Origin: Apostichopus japonicus
Lineage: Eukaryota > Echinodermata > Holothuroidea > Aspidochirotida > Stichopodidae
NCBI RefSeq assembly: GCF_037975245.1
Contig: NC_092564.1
Span: 24,860,484-24,924,483, forward strand
DNA length: 64,000 nucleotides
Direction: 5' to 3'
Each line of letters begins with the position of its first letter. Within the stretch, counting starts at the first letter, position 1. Position numbers and translations under genes: made by a program. Of the stretch, positions 1 through 12,300 are shown in pieces. The notes below the pieces were generated by a model. It ran no database searches and was not told where the DNA came from. It was given only the letters and a program-made list of their open reading frames with translations.

Positions 1-173
1 CTCAGTTGTGAGTATGAGTACAAATCCTCAGTTGTGATTATGAGTACAAATCCTCAGTTGTGAGTATGAGCACAAATCCTCAAGGGTGAGTATGATACAA
101 ATCCTCGGTTGTGAGTATGAATTAAATCCTCAGTTGTGAGTGTGAGTACAAATCCTCAAGGGTGAGTATGAGT
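1..173. repeat. 26-bp minisatellite, about 7 copies
   Basis: About seven tandem copies of a 26-bp unit built on CTCAGTTGTGAGTATGAG, running into the left edge of the window. Each unit contains GTGAGTATG, a good match to a 5' splice-site consensus. In two other introns of the same gene the array starts at the exon's own donor, so this one may also begin at the donor of an exon just outside the window. That last point is inference. Confidence 0.85.
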
Positions 174-281
174 ACAGGTAGCTATGCTAGAATACCAGTG
201 TAAGTGCAGATGTAACCAGCTGCTTTATCTGAAACATGGGAGCCATATTAGTTAGCTGCTCTCTTTTTTTTCAATTGACAG

Positions 282-353
282 CAATTCTTACCATCCCTAA
301 GAGTGCTAGACTTAAGCCACAACCAAATCAAGAATTCTGGTAAATTTTTAGAG
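282..353 (+). CDS. STK11IP: STK11IP exon a: leucine-rich repeat
   Basis: 24 codons, phase 0 at both ends, between a pyrimidine tract ending ACAG and the donor GAG|GTGAGAG. It encodes LRVLDLSHNQI, a textbook LRR LxxLxLxxNxI, at window residues 1-24. Exons before it lie outside the window. Confidence 0.9.
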
Positions 354-3300
354 GTGAGAGTCTTTCTTTCTGTCTAACTTTTCTTCAGCATTGATTATAT
401 AGATTGTATTTTATGTCGGATTGCCAGTTAAAATTCAGTCAGGGGAGTCATGTCATAATTCACCGTTAATTAAGCCGTTAATAATTCAACAACCACTTCA
501 GCCTCTTCCAGGGTGAAACTTGTGATCAAAGTTTGCAAAATGTTTCTGTGTGCATATAGTTGCAGCATTTATCAATTTGAAATTTGTAGACTGCTGTGGG
601 ATAGTTGATGGTTTCATCAATATGTGTATATTACACATTTCTTAGCTCATTTGAAGGCTTTGACTTTTTTCAATAATATTTGTAAATTTTTGCTACTTAC
701 CCTAGAGAATGACAGCATATGTAATGTGTAGCCAGCCATTTGGAGGGCTTTCCTCCCAATTTCTCTGACAAATGATGAATTGTCTTTTAAGCTGATTCGT
801 AATATATTTTACGCTAAGTAGTGCAGGTTGTAATATGTCACCTGTAAAACCCCACTGCTGATGTCATGTTCATCAATTTAATTTACAAAGCCGAATTATC
901 TGTCTTTTACATTTGGTAGATAAGATTGAGCAATCCCATCTTGGATAACACATGATTCTACTTGTTAATATCTATTGCGTACATGCAAAAGATATCATAT
1001 ATGGTCAAGTTTTTTTATGCACAAACCTTGTCTTGTCTTGTCTCCCTAGTGTCATAACTTTTTTAACTTGTTAGTGCTTTTATTGTCACTTATCACCTGT
1101 TTATTCCTGTCTTTTATCCCTACATTAAAAGCACCTATACATTATTATTCAGCATAAATTTGCAAGTATCTTGTAAGTGTGGATTTTTTTAAGGAAAGTT
1201 ACATTTTTCCCTTGTTAATTCAATTTTTCAGTGCTGTACAGAACTACAACATGTAAATTTGAGTTATAACAGTTTGACAAGAGTGCCCTCGCTCAGCCAG
1301 GTCAGCCAAAGGAAGTTGAAATCGTTGAATTTGAGAAATAACAACCTGGAATGCTTGGATGACGTTCACCTTTACGAGAACCTGGAATCTCTCGAACTAA
1401 CGAGGAATTGTATTTACTCAGAACAGCCGTTATTGGCTTTGAACTCTGTATGGCAGATAACGAAGGTGGGTTGATAGTGTTTTTTTAAAGGTCAAAGGTT
1501 ATTCTTCAGCAGAATTTCAACTTGATGAATTAATTTTTTCGTAGAGTTTCAACAAATTTTAGTTTCAGTCAGCTTTGGCTCCATAGGCTCTAGTCATAAA
1601 TAACCTGTTTTTCGTTGTAGTTGCCATGGCAATAATGATTGCACACTGTAGAGCAAAATTGACTCAAAATGGTTGATTGCATAATTTTGACTTATTCAAG
1701 TCATGTTAAGGAATGTTTTCCTCTCTTCCTGTCGACAATCCAGCATGTCAAAAAGCTTTTTGGAAACTTTTAATATAGATGGTTTCATTCTGTATGGTGA
1801 TGCTCTCTGTATTGTTTGTGTACAAGAAACGCCAAACATCTCATGAAAATCCCTTCCCTCGTTTCTGGGTCGTATCAAATATAACTTGGGTTTGATCCCC
1901 GCATGCTTACAACAGCACACGCTATGCAAGGTACCATGGGTTCTGGCTGGTAACCCTGGTGAAGAAATAGCTATATAGGGACCAACACTTACAACAGCAC
2001 CAATTTGCAAGATCACATGGCTTCTTACTGGTAACCCTGGTGAAGAAATGGCTATATAGGGACCCACACTTACAACAGCACACTTTGAAAGGTCACATGG
2101 CTTCTTACTGGTAACCCTGGGGAAGACATGGCTATATAGGGACCCACACTTAAAACATCACATGCTATGCAAGGTCACATGACTTCTTACTGGTAACCCT
2201 AGGGAAGAAATGGCTATATAGGGACCCACACTTAAAATAGCACCACTTTGCAATGTCACATGGCTTCTTACTGGTAACCCTGGTGAAGAAATGGCTATAT
2301 AGGGACCCACACTTACAACAGCACACACTATGCAAGGTACCATGGCTTATGACTGGTAACCAAAGGGCAGAAATGGCTATATAGGGACCCACACCAACTA
2401 AAAGGTCTGGATAGCTCCTTTGGTAGAGCACATGGCTTGTAATCCTGAGGTCACTGATTCAATTCCAATTCTGTCTAAATATTTATTGATCTTTTGAAAT
2501 TTGAATCTTTTTTTTTTCATAGATAAATTTGCACGGAAATCCAATATCTCAAGCACCTTTATACAGACAGTTGGTGACAAAGAATCTACCCCCTGGAGCG
2601 GCATTTAGAACGGTAAATATCACTCTGAGAGATTCATGAAATATGTATGTATTGTATGTATTTAAGATCCTCCTGCAAGCAGGAACTCACGAAGGAGCCA
2701 TCATTGGCTTATCAAAGCCGTAAGCTGACCCAAGTCAGTCTCTTAGATTCATATTAACGTCCATGATTATGAATTGTCAATTGTCAACAACTCTGTAACT
2801 GGACGACATACATTAATCTTGGAGTGACTCAAACTCGGGACCTTATGATTGAAAGGCACCAGCGTTAAGTACTGAGCTAACACTCCCTAAATATGGTTCT
2901 CAATCATTGGCAGCTGCAAACAGAGTGTAAAACTTTTTCAAAGTTATCATTATGACCCAAATATGCTAGAAATTCAAATAATGGTCACTGATTCTCAACC
3001 TTGTGACAGATTTTCATACAGTAGTCGGACAGCTCGCCAGTAAGTTTCAAACTAATTTTGTTGTAATATTTAAGCATGCATATAATGTGTTCCATACAGT
3101 ACTCGATACCTTCTGTTGGTGTTTATACAACATGATTTTACCATTGGTTAAGTATTTTGTTTTTGTTACGCCAGTGAATAATTCAGTGTTCAAATAGTTT
3201 GAAGTCTCTGTAATCTGTCTCTTATAAAAAATAATATGGTTCCTATCTACAAACTGCTGAACTGGACATGTTTGCACTTTTATAGCATATTTCATTATTT

Positions 3301-6300
3301 TTGCATAGCATTTTTTTGCAATGCAATAACGGATACATTATTCCCTGCTGTTGTCTGCTCACAGCAAAATAATTCTTCACATATATTTCATGATCTTGGT
3401 GTCACAATACTTATCATCACACCTAAATCGATCTACCATCCGAAGCAAGAAAATATGAAAACTATTTTTAATGTATACTTTTTTCGGATTTTGTTGTTTA
3501 CGACAGGTATATCTAGATGGCAAACTTTTATCCGAGGCTGAAATTAAGGTAAGCTCTAGCACAGGGGTTCCCTAACTGGGGTGCATGAACCCCCAGGGGG
3601 TGCGTGAATCCATCCCAGGGGGTTCGTGAGAAGTTTCTGAAAGTCAAAACTAGAGTACTTTTTGTTGAACAAAAATCTGATTATATCATATAATTTAGTA
3701 ATGTACAAAAGTCGTACCTATCGACAAACTCTTTTCGCGTTCCATACGCATATGTTGCCATAGTAGTACCGTACCGTGCATGTGATAAATAACTGAATTA
3801 TGAAACAGGCACAGGCCTGATCTGATCTTGAAGTTTCCAAATAAATATTTGTTTATCCCTTTTTTTTTTCATTACAATATTACACTATGAACTTGATCTT
3901 TTATGAAGCACTGTATAATAGTATAATAATGACTCAGATCGTGTCTCGAAAAGTTGGGGGCTCGTGGAAAACTCTGACATCCACAGGGGGTTCGTGGGGG
4001 GATAAAGTTAGGGAAATCCTGCTCTAGGGCATTGTGACACATAAACACAACATCAGCAACACAGTAACAAAACTGATTTTAACTCTTCATTGGGGAAACT
4101 GCTTTATACAACTTATGTAGTTTTAGACAAGGGTTTGGCCTTCTGAGTGGAAAGTGTGCACAATATGACTTCCAAAAGTTTCTGCTTTACTACATTTTGA
4201 TAGGTTAAGTTAACACACAGGCTTACGTTTCCATCCTTTGGCTTGACAAATTAAAAACTGCATTAAGATGGTTTATTAGCATTTTTCGTTATATAATGTA
4301 GTTTGGCCATTTCAGTCTTCTTTTGATGAGTAACAGCAAAAGATGAAAAATATTAATCTTGTTGCTACGCTTTTGTTTTCTCCTTTCACATGGTAACAAT
4401 GCAGAAATAGTGAGAAGACGGACCTTTGGGGTTAAGTATTACAAGGGAGGAGGAGGTGAGGGGTATGAAACACCCAAATTCTTATAAATTAAGAACCTGC
4501 AATTAAGCAAAATTAGAATTTTTGTTTTCCCATCTGAGCAGTACCTTATCTGTTGTCATAGTTATTCACTGTATATCTGTGTATACCCAGTTCATTCCAA
4601 CACAGAGAAAGACCGTCCATCACAGCTTTCTCAGAGGTAGAGACGTACCGGTGTCTCCTGTCACCAAAGCGGCCTGCTTTGCCGAGCAATCCGTGGACAG
4701 TTTCGAGGAGTCAGCAGACTACAGCTCTTCGGGAACGACCAAATCGCTGAGAGCGAAGGAAAAGAAGAAGAAAAAGAAGAGGGTCAGACATGTGGTCATC
4801 TCAGAACAAGCACAAAATGAAGACTTGCCTACTGTCAGTAAGTCTTGAGACATCAATGGACTTTTATGAGTCTACTACTGTCAGTAAGTCTTGAGACATC
4901 AATGAACTTTTATGAGTCTACTACTGTCAGTAAGTCTTGAGACATCAATGGACTTTTATGAGTCTACTACTGTCAGTAAGTCTTGAGACATCAATGGACT
5001 TTTATGAGTCTACTACTGTCAGTAAGTCTTGAGACATCAATGGACTTTTATGAGTCTACTACTGTCAGTAAGTCTTGAGACATCAATGGACTTTTATGAG
5101 TCTACTACTGTCAGTAAGTCTTGAGACATCAATGGACTTTTATGAGTCTACTACTGTCAGTAAGTCTTGTGACACCAATGAACTGTATATAAGCTCATCA
5201 ATGGGTAACAAGACAAACTTTGCATGGATGGAAAGGGTTGGGGGCGGGGGGGGGGTGGCATGAGGGTGGTCAGGATGCGACACATACAATGGATAAGGTA
5301 TCTGTTGTAGTGTAAAAAAATGATCTGCAAGTTTGCAAAGATGTGTAGCAGTTATTAAACAGGACAACCTTCTTTTGATGTATTAGGGATTGGGGGATGG
5401 GGGGGGGGGGGGTAGGGTTGGGTGGGTGTGGAGACAGATGTAACAAAATACATTGATTGAGTTACTGTTGGAAATTGATTGCAAGATTTTACCAAAGTGC
5501 CAAGTTTTTATAAGCTTCATTACTATTTCCAGCACTTAAAGCATTATTTTGTTTTTTTGCTTGTCTAGCGCCGAAAAGCTTAGAAGTTTCCTACATGGAC
5601 GACGCTAAGAAGGAGTTTGAAAGAAAGAGAGAAGAGCACGGCCATGATTGGTTGCTTTCACTGCAGGCTCCTTACAAGAAGCCGTCTGAGCCAATCAACG
5701 GAGGCGACAGTCTGAATCCGTTCATCAATGTCGAATGGGATGAGAGAGAGACTCATCCGGATTCGTCCATGGATATACAAGGCGAAACCAAAGATGAAGA
5801 CGAGGAGGTCATCGTTAAAGAATCAGAAGAGGCAGAACCTGTTACAGTAAAGGTGGAAGTGAGTAAAGCTCGGGAAGATGAAGTCAGGCCAGAAGTCGAA
5901 GAAGAAGAGTCCGCAAGGGTGACGGCAGGCAGTCTGCCAAAGGAGGCCGGGAACAGTCTGCCGAGAGAGGTCGAAAGAGAGGTCGCCGTGAATGAAAGCT
6001 TTCCTGAGTTGGATAATACCCGGAACAGTTCAGGGATTGACCTAGAATACGACTTCCACACCAACGGGATGGTCATCACCACCCAGGAACTGATCCCTGA
6101 AAGTGACCTGGAGAAGACTGAACTGCAGAGGACAGACTCAGAGGAAGGTATTAAAGAGGAGTAACTCTCTGTTTGTCTGTCTGTGTGTTTATTTATCTTC
6201 CTCTCTATCTAGCTGTCCTATTCAGTTGAAAAGCTATTGCAATGAAATTTGATTGTTCATCAGATATGTTGTATAAGTTGTTGCCCACATCAGGGGCTTC

Positions 6301-9300
6301 ATTAATGTTAATGTGTATATATATATATATATACTTATATATTCATCTTTCCTTCCCTGACACTTTTTTCCTGCTCTGGCCAAAAATTTATTTCCCTTTT
6401 TTCAATGTATTTAATCTATTCTTGTATGATAGATCTCTGTGGTCCTCTACTAGTGAAAGTGGCCACTGGTGCGGGCAGTGAATTTACGGAAATGTTACTA
6501 ACGGTGAAGCAGACACACCTGGAAGAGAGTGATCTGAACGGAGAAGTTCAAGAAAGATTGGAGCTTCAAAGCTTACTGAGGTAATATCTTCTTGAAACAT
6601 CAATAGGTATTGGAGTCAATCCATGCCAAATCAACAGATTTTTAGTTTGATTCCATGTCGACCCTCTCAGAATCACCTGACATTGGTGACTTGCCTCATG
6701 TCTCAAAGGATGAAATTGGGCAAAAAACTTTTCAAAACTTTTTTGTTGCTAGGATACGGCCACATCATATTAGCTAAATTAGAAGACTGGTCACATGTCT
6801 TTCACAACATCTGCAATATCAGACATAAAATACTTTACATTTATGCAAAAGATGCCTCCAAACTTGAGGGAAAATTTAGGGCTCTTAAAATGCAACCTGG
6901 ATTTGGTTGCTAGGCGTGGCCGTATGCTAGCAACCAAAAAGCTTTAAAAAGTTTTTTTGCCCAAATTCATCCTTTGAGACATTTGGCAAGACATCATATC
7001 AATTTCAGGGAATTCTGAGAGGGTCGATGTGGAGGCTTCTGTTGATATTGGCATGGATTGACCCATTGTTCCCTTCTGGTTCAGCCATTTTAATTTAGAG
7101 GTGATACAATTTTTACTGAGAGTGAAGCAAACTCAGACAGCTGTGATGTCATAAATGTATCCTCTTGTTTTATTCTTTTCACTCTTGCTGTTATTTTGAA
7201 CTGAGATTTAGTTAAGCATTACAACTTTACCCAAAGGAGTTGTGAAAGCTCACACTATAACATTAAGTATGATGTATAGATGTTATGATGTGGCGAGTCT
7301 TGAATTTAAAAAAGTGGATGGAAGGCTCTTTAATGAAAGCAAGCTAAACTTCTTTTATGAAAGATATTAACCTGGGGGCATTAGAAGTTTGCCCCATGTC
7401 CTTTAAAGGCATGAATACCCTTCTCCCTGCCCTCCTTGTCTGTATGTGACTGCACAGTGCACACCGTGTCTCATTAACAGTACATTCACCTCCCCCCCTT
7501 GTCTGTATGTGACTGCCCACCATGTCACATTAACAGTACATTCATGCCCCCCCCCCCTCTTGTCTGTATGTGACTGCCCACCATGTCTCTTTAACAGTAC
7601 ATTCACCCCTGCCCCCCTCTTGTCTGTATGTGACTGTCCACCATGTCTCTTTAACAGTACATTCATCCCCGCCCCCCCTCTTGTCTGTATGTGACTGCCC
7701 ACCATATCTCATTAACAGTACATTCACCCCTGCCCCCCCTCTTGTCTGTATGTGACTTCCCACCATGTCTCTTTAACAGTACATTCATCCCCACCCCCCC
7801 CTCTTGTCTGTATGTGACTGCCCACCATATCTCATTAACAGTACATTCACCCCTGCCCCCCCTCTTGTCTGTATGTGACTTCCCACCATGTCTCTTTAAC
7901 AGTACATTCATCCCCTCCCCCCCCCCTTTTGTCTGTATGTGACTGCCAACCAAGTTTCATTAACAGTACATTCACGAATAATGATTTACTCTTCAGCGTG
8001 GAAGTCTTGGAGAAGAATCTCCCAAACGAGGGACTGGTTCCTGTGGTAGAGTTAAACTTTGAATATGTTCGGAAAGACAGGAGGCAGAGAAAGTACTGGA
8101 TGGAGGACCAATCTAGCGCTGAGGTGAGAAGTCAATTAATATTTGTATCTTCCCATTTGTATCTTACTGTCTCAATGTAAAATGACTGTGGTTGAGAATG
8201 GATCATGATGATTGGTTTTTCATGCCCAAGCTCTTCCATTAAAAAGTTCATTTTGGAGTAAAATCAAAAACAAAGAACATTTGTAAGAGAGATCAGCTCA
8301 GAGCCATTCTTTTAAAGGTAATGTGAATAATTCTGAAATAAATTTAGAATTGTCGCTGTTTGGAAGATGAAACTGTTACTTGACAGTTGCGACTTCAGTC
8401 TGGTTTATCCGAAATAAATTCTGTATTTGATTTGATCCGCTACCCAATATATTTTGGGGGGGGGGGGGATTGTTTAAGTTTGAATTGAAATAATTTAATC
8501 ATTTAAAAATTTTAATAGAAAAAGTTCATAACATATCTCCTTATCTTGTATCTGTTTTATCTCATTCAGATGCTCTCTGCGGTCTTGGAGTCTTTCTGGC
8601 AGGAAAACCAGCGGACGAAAGTGACACAGTTTATGAGCTGTTTAAAATGCGCTAAAGAGTTTCCTCTGTCAAAGGCAATCATGGTGGTTGATAAACCAAA
8701 AGGGAGAAAAACCTCAGATCAGCAAGGTATTAAACATAAAACATAAAGGTATTAAACATAAAACATAAAGGTATTAAACATAAAGGTGTTAAACATAACA
8801 CTTAAAGGTGTTAAACATAAAACATAAAGGTATTAAACATAAAACATAAAGGTATTAAACATAAAGGTATTAAACATATAACATAAAGGTATTAAACATA
8901 AAACAAAGGTATTAAACATAAAACATAAAGGTATTAAACATAAAGGTATAAAACATAAAGGTATTAATCATAAAACACAAAGGTATTAAACATTAAACAT
9001 AAAGGTATTAAACATCAAACATAAAGGTATTAAAACATAAAGGTATTAAACATAAAGGTGTTAAACATAAAACCTAAAGGTGTTAAACATAAAACATAAA
9101 GGTATTAAACATAAAACATAAAGATATTAAACATAAAACATAAAGGTATTAAACATAAAGGTATTAAACATAAAACAAAGGTATTAAACATAAAACATAA
9201 AGGTAATAAACATAAAGGTATTAAACATAAAACATAAAGGTATTAAACATAAAGGTATTAAACATAACATAAAGGTATTAAACATAAAACAAAGGTATTA

Positions 9301-12300
9301 AACATAAAACATAAAGGTATTAAACATAAAGGTATTAAACATAAAACATAAAGGTATTAATCATAAAACACAAAGGTATTAAACATTAAACATAAAGGTA
9401 TTAAACATCAAACATAAAGGTATTAAACATTAAAACATAAAGGTATTAAACATAAAGGTGTTAAACATAAAACCTAAAGGTGTTAAACATAAAACATAAA
9501 GGTATTAAACATAAAACATAAAGATATTAAACATAAAACGTAAAGGTATTAAACATAAAGGTATTAAACATAAAACAAAGGTATTAAACATAAAACATAA
9601 AGGTAATAAACATAAAGGTATTAAACATAAAACATAAAGGTATTAAACATAAAACATAAAGATATTAATCATAAAACATAAAGGTATTAAACATAAAACA
9701 AAGGTATTAAACATAAAGGTATTAAACATAAAACATAAAGGTATTAATCATAAAACACAAAGGTATTAATCATAAAACACAAAGGTATTAAACATTAAAC
9801 ATAAAGGTATTAAACATCAAACATAAAGGTATTAAACATTAAAACAAAGGTATTAAACATAAAGGTGTTAAACATAAAACCTAAAGGTGTTAAACATAAA
9901 ACATAAAGGTATTAAACATAAAGATGTTAAAAATAAAACATAAAGGTATTAAACATAAAGGTATTAAACATAAAACAAAGGTATTAAACATAAAACATAA
10001 AGGTAATAAACATAAAGGTATTAAACATAAAACATAAAGGTATTAAACATAAAACATAAAGATATTAATCATAAAACATAAAGGTATTAAACATAAAGGT
10101 ATTAAACATAAAGGTATTAAACATAAAACAAAGGTATTAAACATAAAGGTATTAAACATAAAGATATTAATCATAAAACACAAAGGTATTAATCATAAAA
10201 CACAAAGGTATTAAACATCAAACATAAAGGTATTAAACATTAAACATCAGAGATTGAATGCTTGTATCTTGTAAACTTGATGTTAATTGTCAAGTATTTC
10301 ATGTGGTCCTAAAGGTTTAAATATTGCCATGGTATGAATTTTAGAGTTTGCTAGAATTATGGTTTGTTAACATTCCCTACTAGTTGTTTCACATATCAGT
10401 TTTGAACAAAGCACTGTTTTGTTTTATTATGAATTAACTATTTCCTGTGATCTGGAAATGGGGGGGATCTTGTATTTATTTATCTCCAAAATCGATGCAA
10501 AATTGTCTACAAAGGTATTGAAAAAGTCTGGATGGTTTTACTGGACTACTGGCACCACATATTATTAATGTTATTTATAAGAAGACAGTCCAGTTTATCT
10601 TTGGTCAAACATCTTTGTTCTTTGGTCAAACATTACCTCAATGTGTTTTTCTATGGTAAGTTCTAACTGAAACAGCAATATACAAATTTGCTCAAATATA
10701 AATCACTTGATCAATTTAAAGAAATAAGCTCTTGCTGTGAATGTTTATAAGAGGTGGTATGCTAATCTTAGCCTAATTATATGCTAGAATTTCCAGTAAT
10801 GGTCACTTGTCTTCAGACTTCAGCAACCTGCTTTACTATCACCCTCAGTGCATTTTTTTAACTCTCTGAGATATTTTATTTATCTACTTCAACAGTCCTC
10901 AATATCTGAGATTAATTTGGAAGGTCATAATCTGAATAAAAGGAAAAAGTTATTTAATCTAGCAAGCTAAAAGATGTCTTGTCACTGTAAAAGACTCTTT
11001 TAAATTCCAACCGATTGGCGTGTTTCGTTTCTTCCAGAGTTTGCTTTGAATGAAATACCAACGTGTCCGTTTTGCGGTAATCGTTACCTGGTTGAGAAAG
11101 AACATGGATCCTTCAATAACGGTGACCGCACTCCTGTGATTGGCTCTTTGTCATCTACAGGGGATTCAAAACCGCTCGCTACCTCATCACCATGGAAAGC
11201 CAGGTAAGAATTCCCCAAATTCAATCTTAGTATCTGCACCCCTTTTGAATGCCCTCCCCCCCCACCACCAGTTGCCTTGCCAGAATGAAGGTTTGCTAAA
11301 CAGATTTTCAGATTTATTACTGAAACTGTCTTCAAAACTTTCAAATAGACAATTTATACAGAACAGAACATGTGTAGATGTATCTACAAGTTTTGAAGTT
11401 GCTTTGCTGTGGAAATTTCAGCTGAGTGAAGATTTAGTGATATGTACCTTGTAACTTTCAAAGACAAGCCAGACTGTGACAAGATTGATTGAAAGATTGA
11501 AACACGCACAATATACATCTACTTTAAAAAAAATGTAAAATGGTTAATTCTGAATTATGAGGTAGTCAGCATCATGTATAATGAGGTAGTCAACATCATG
11601 TTTAGTCAACATCATGTATAAACGGTCAGCATCATAGAATGACCACCCTATGGACATGAAATATTTCTGCTTTGTTCATTTGAAGGAATAAAGCATTGTC
11701 TTTCTCCATATTTCATCTTCAACAGAGAAAATGGTCAGATTTCATCCTCCCTCGGTCAAGAGCCTTTCATCTCTACTAGACTTTACTCCAAGTCGCCTTC
11801 AATCACAAGTCCTTCAGGGAGCCTAGCTACGGTCGTCAATGCTGGCTCCAGCGACGGCAGACCCAACGATTCTTTCAACTCTGAGGTTTTGGACGTTTCA
11901 CTGAGACTCCCCGAATCCACCATACCTGCCCACTCAATCGATGCTAGAACACCCATCGAATATGTAGCTCATTACCCCACAGATCAGTTGGACATGCTGC
12001 TGAAATCCGACAAATACCAATTCAGAGACAGATATTCCTTAATGCCACAGGTGTCTGTGGATGCGTCCTCCTTGCAAGGCACACCGCAGCGTGCTTCCAG
12101 CAGCGCTTCCGATCGGGGGGGTATCGGAGGCAGAGGGACGGGCGAGAAACAGGCGACAGAGGCTGAAGTAGAGGACATCTACGGAGGTAAATCAGGGTTA
12201 AGCGAAGAAGATGAGATTGAAATTCTTGAAGAGTCCTACGAAAACCAAGGGCCGGAGATCGTCGAGGGTCATCCGTCTATCGGGAAGGGGAGGGGAAGTG

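Noticed and set aside
4522-4590. Hydrophobic start FSHLSSTLSVVIVIHCISVY upstream of exon e as a signal peptide or membrane segment
   Set aside because: It is intron and pyrimidine-tract sequence before the acceptor at 4590; the reading frame of the LRR exons joins at 4591 or 4606.
7403-7953. Open frames on both strands through the 61-bp array
   Set aside because: Repeat translations only. The true exon starts at 7997 with a good acceptor and homology.
8727-10255. CRISPR-like array
   Set aside because: Units are contiguous variants without unique spacers, and the host is a metazoan.
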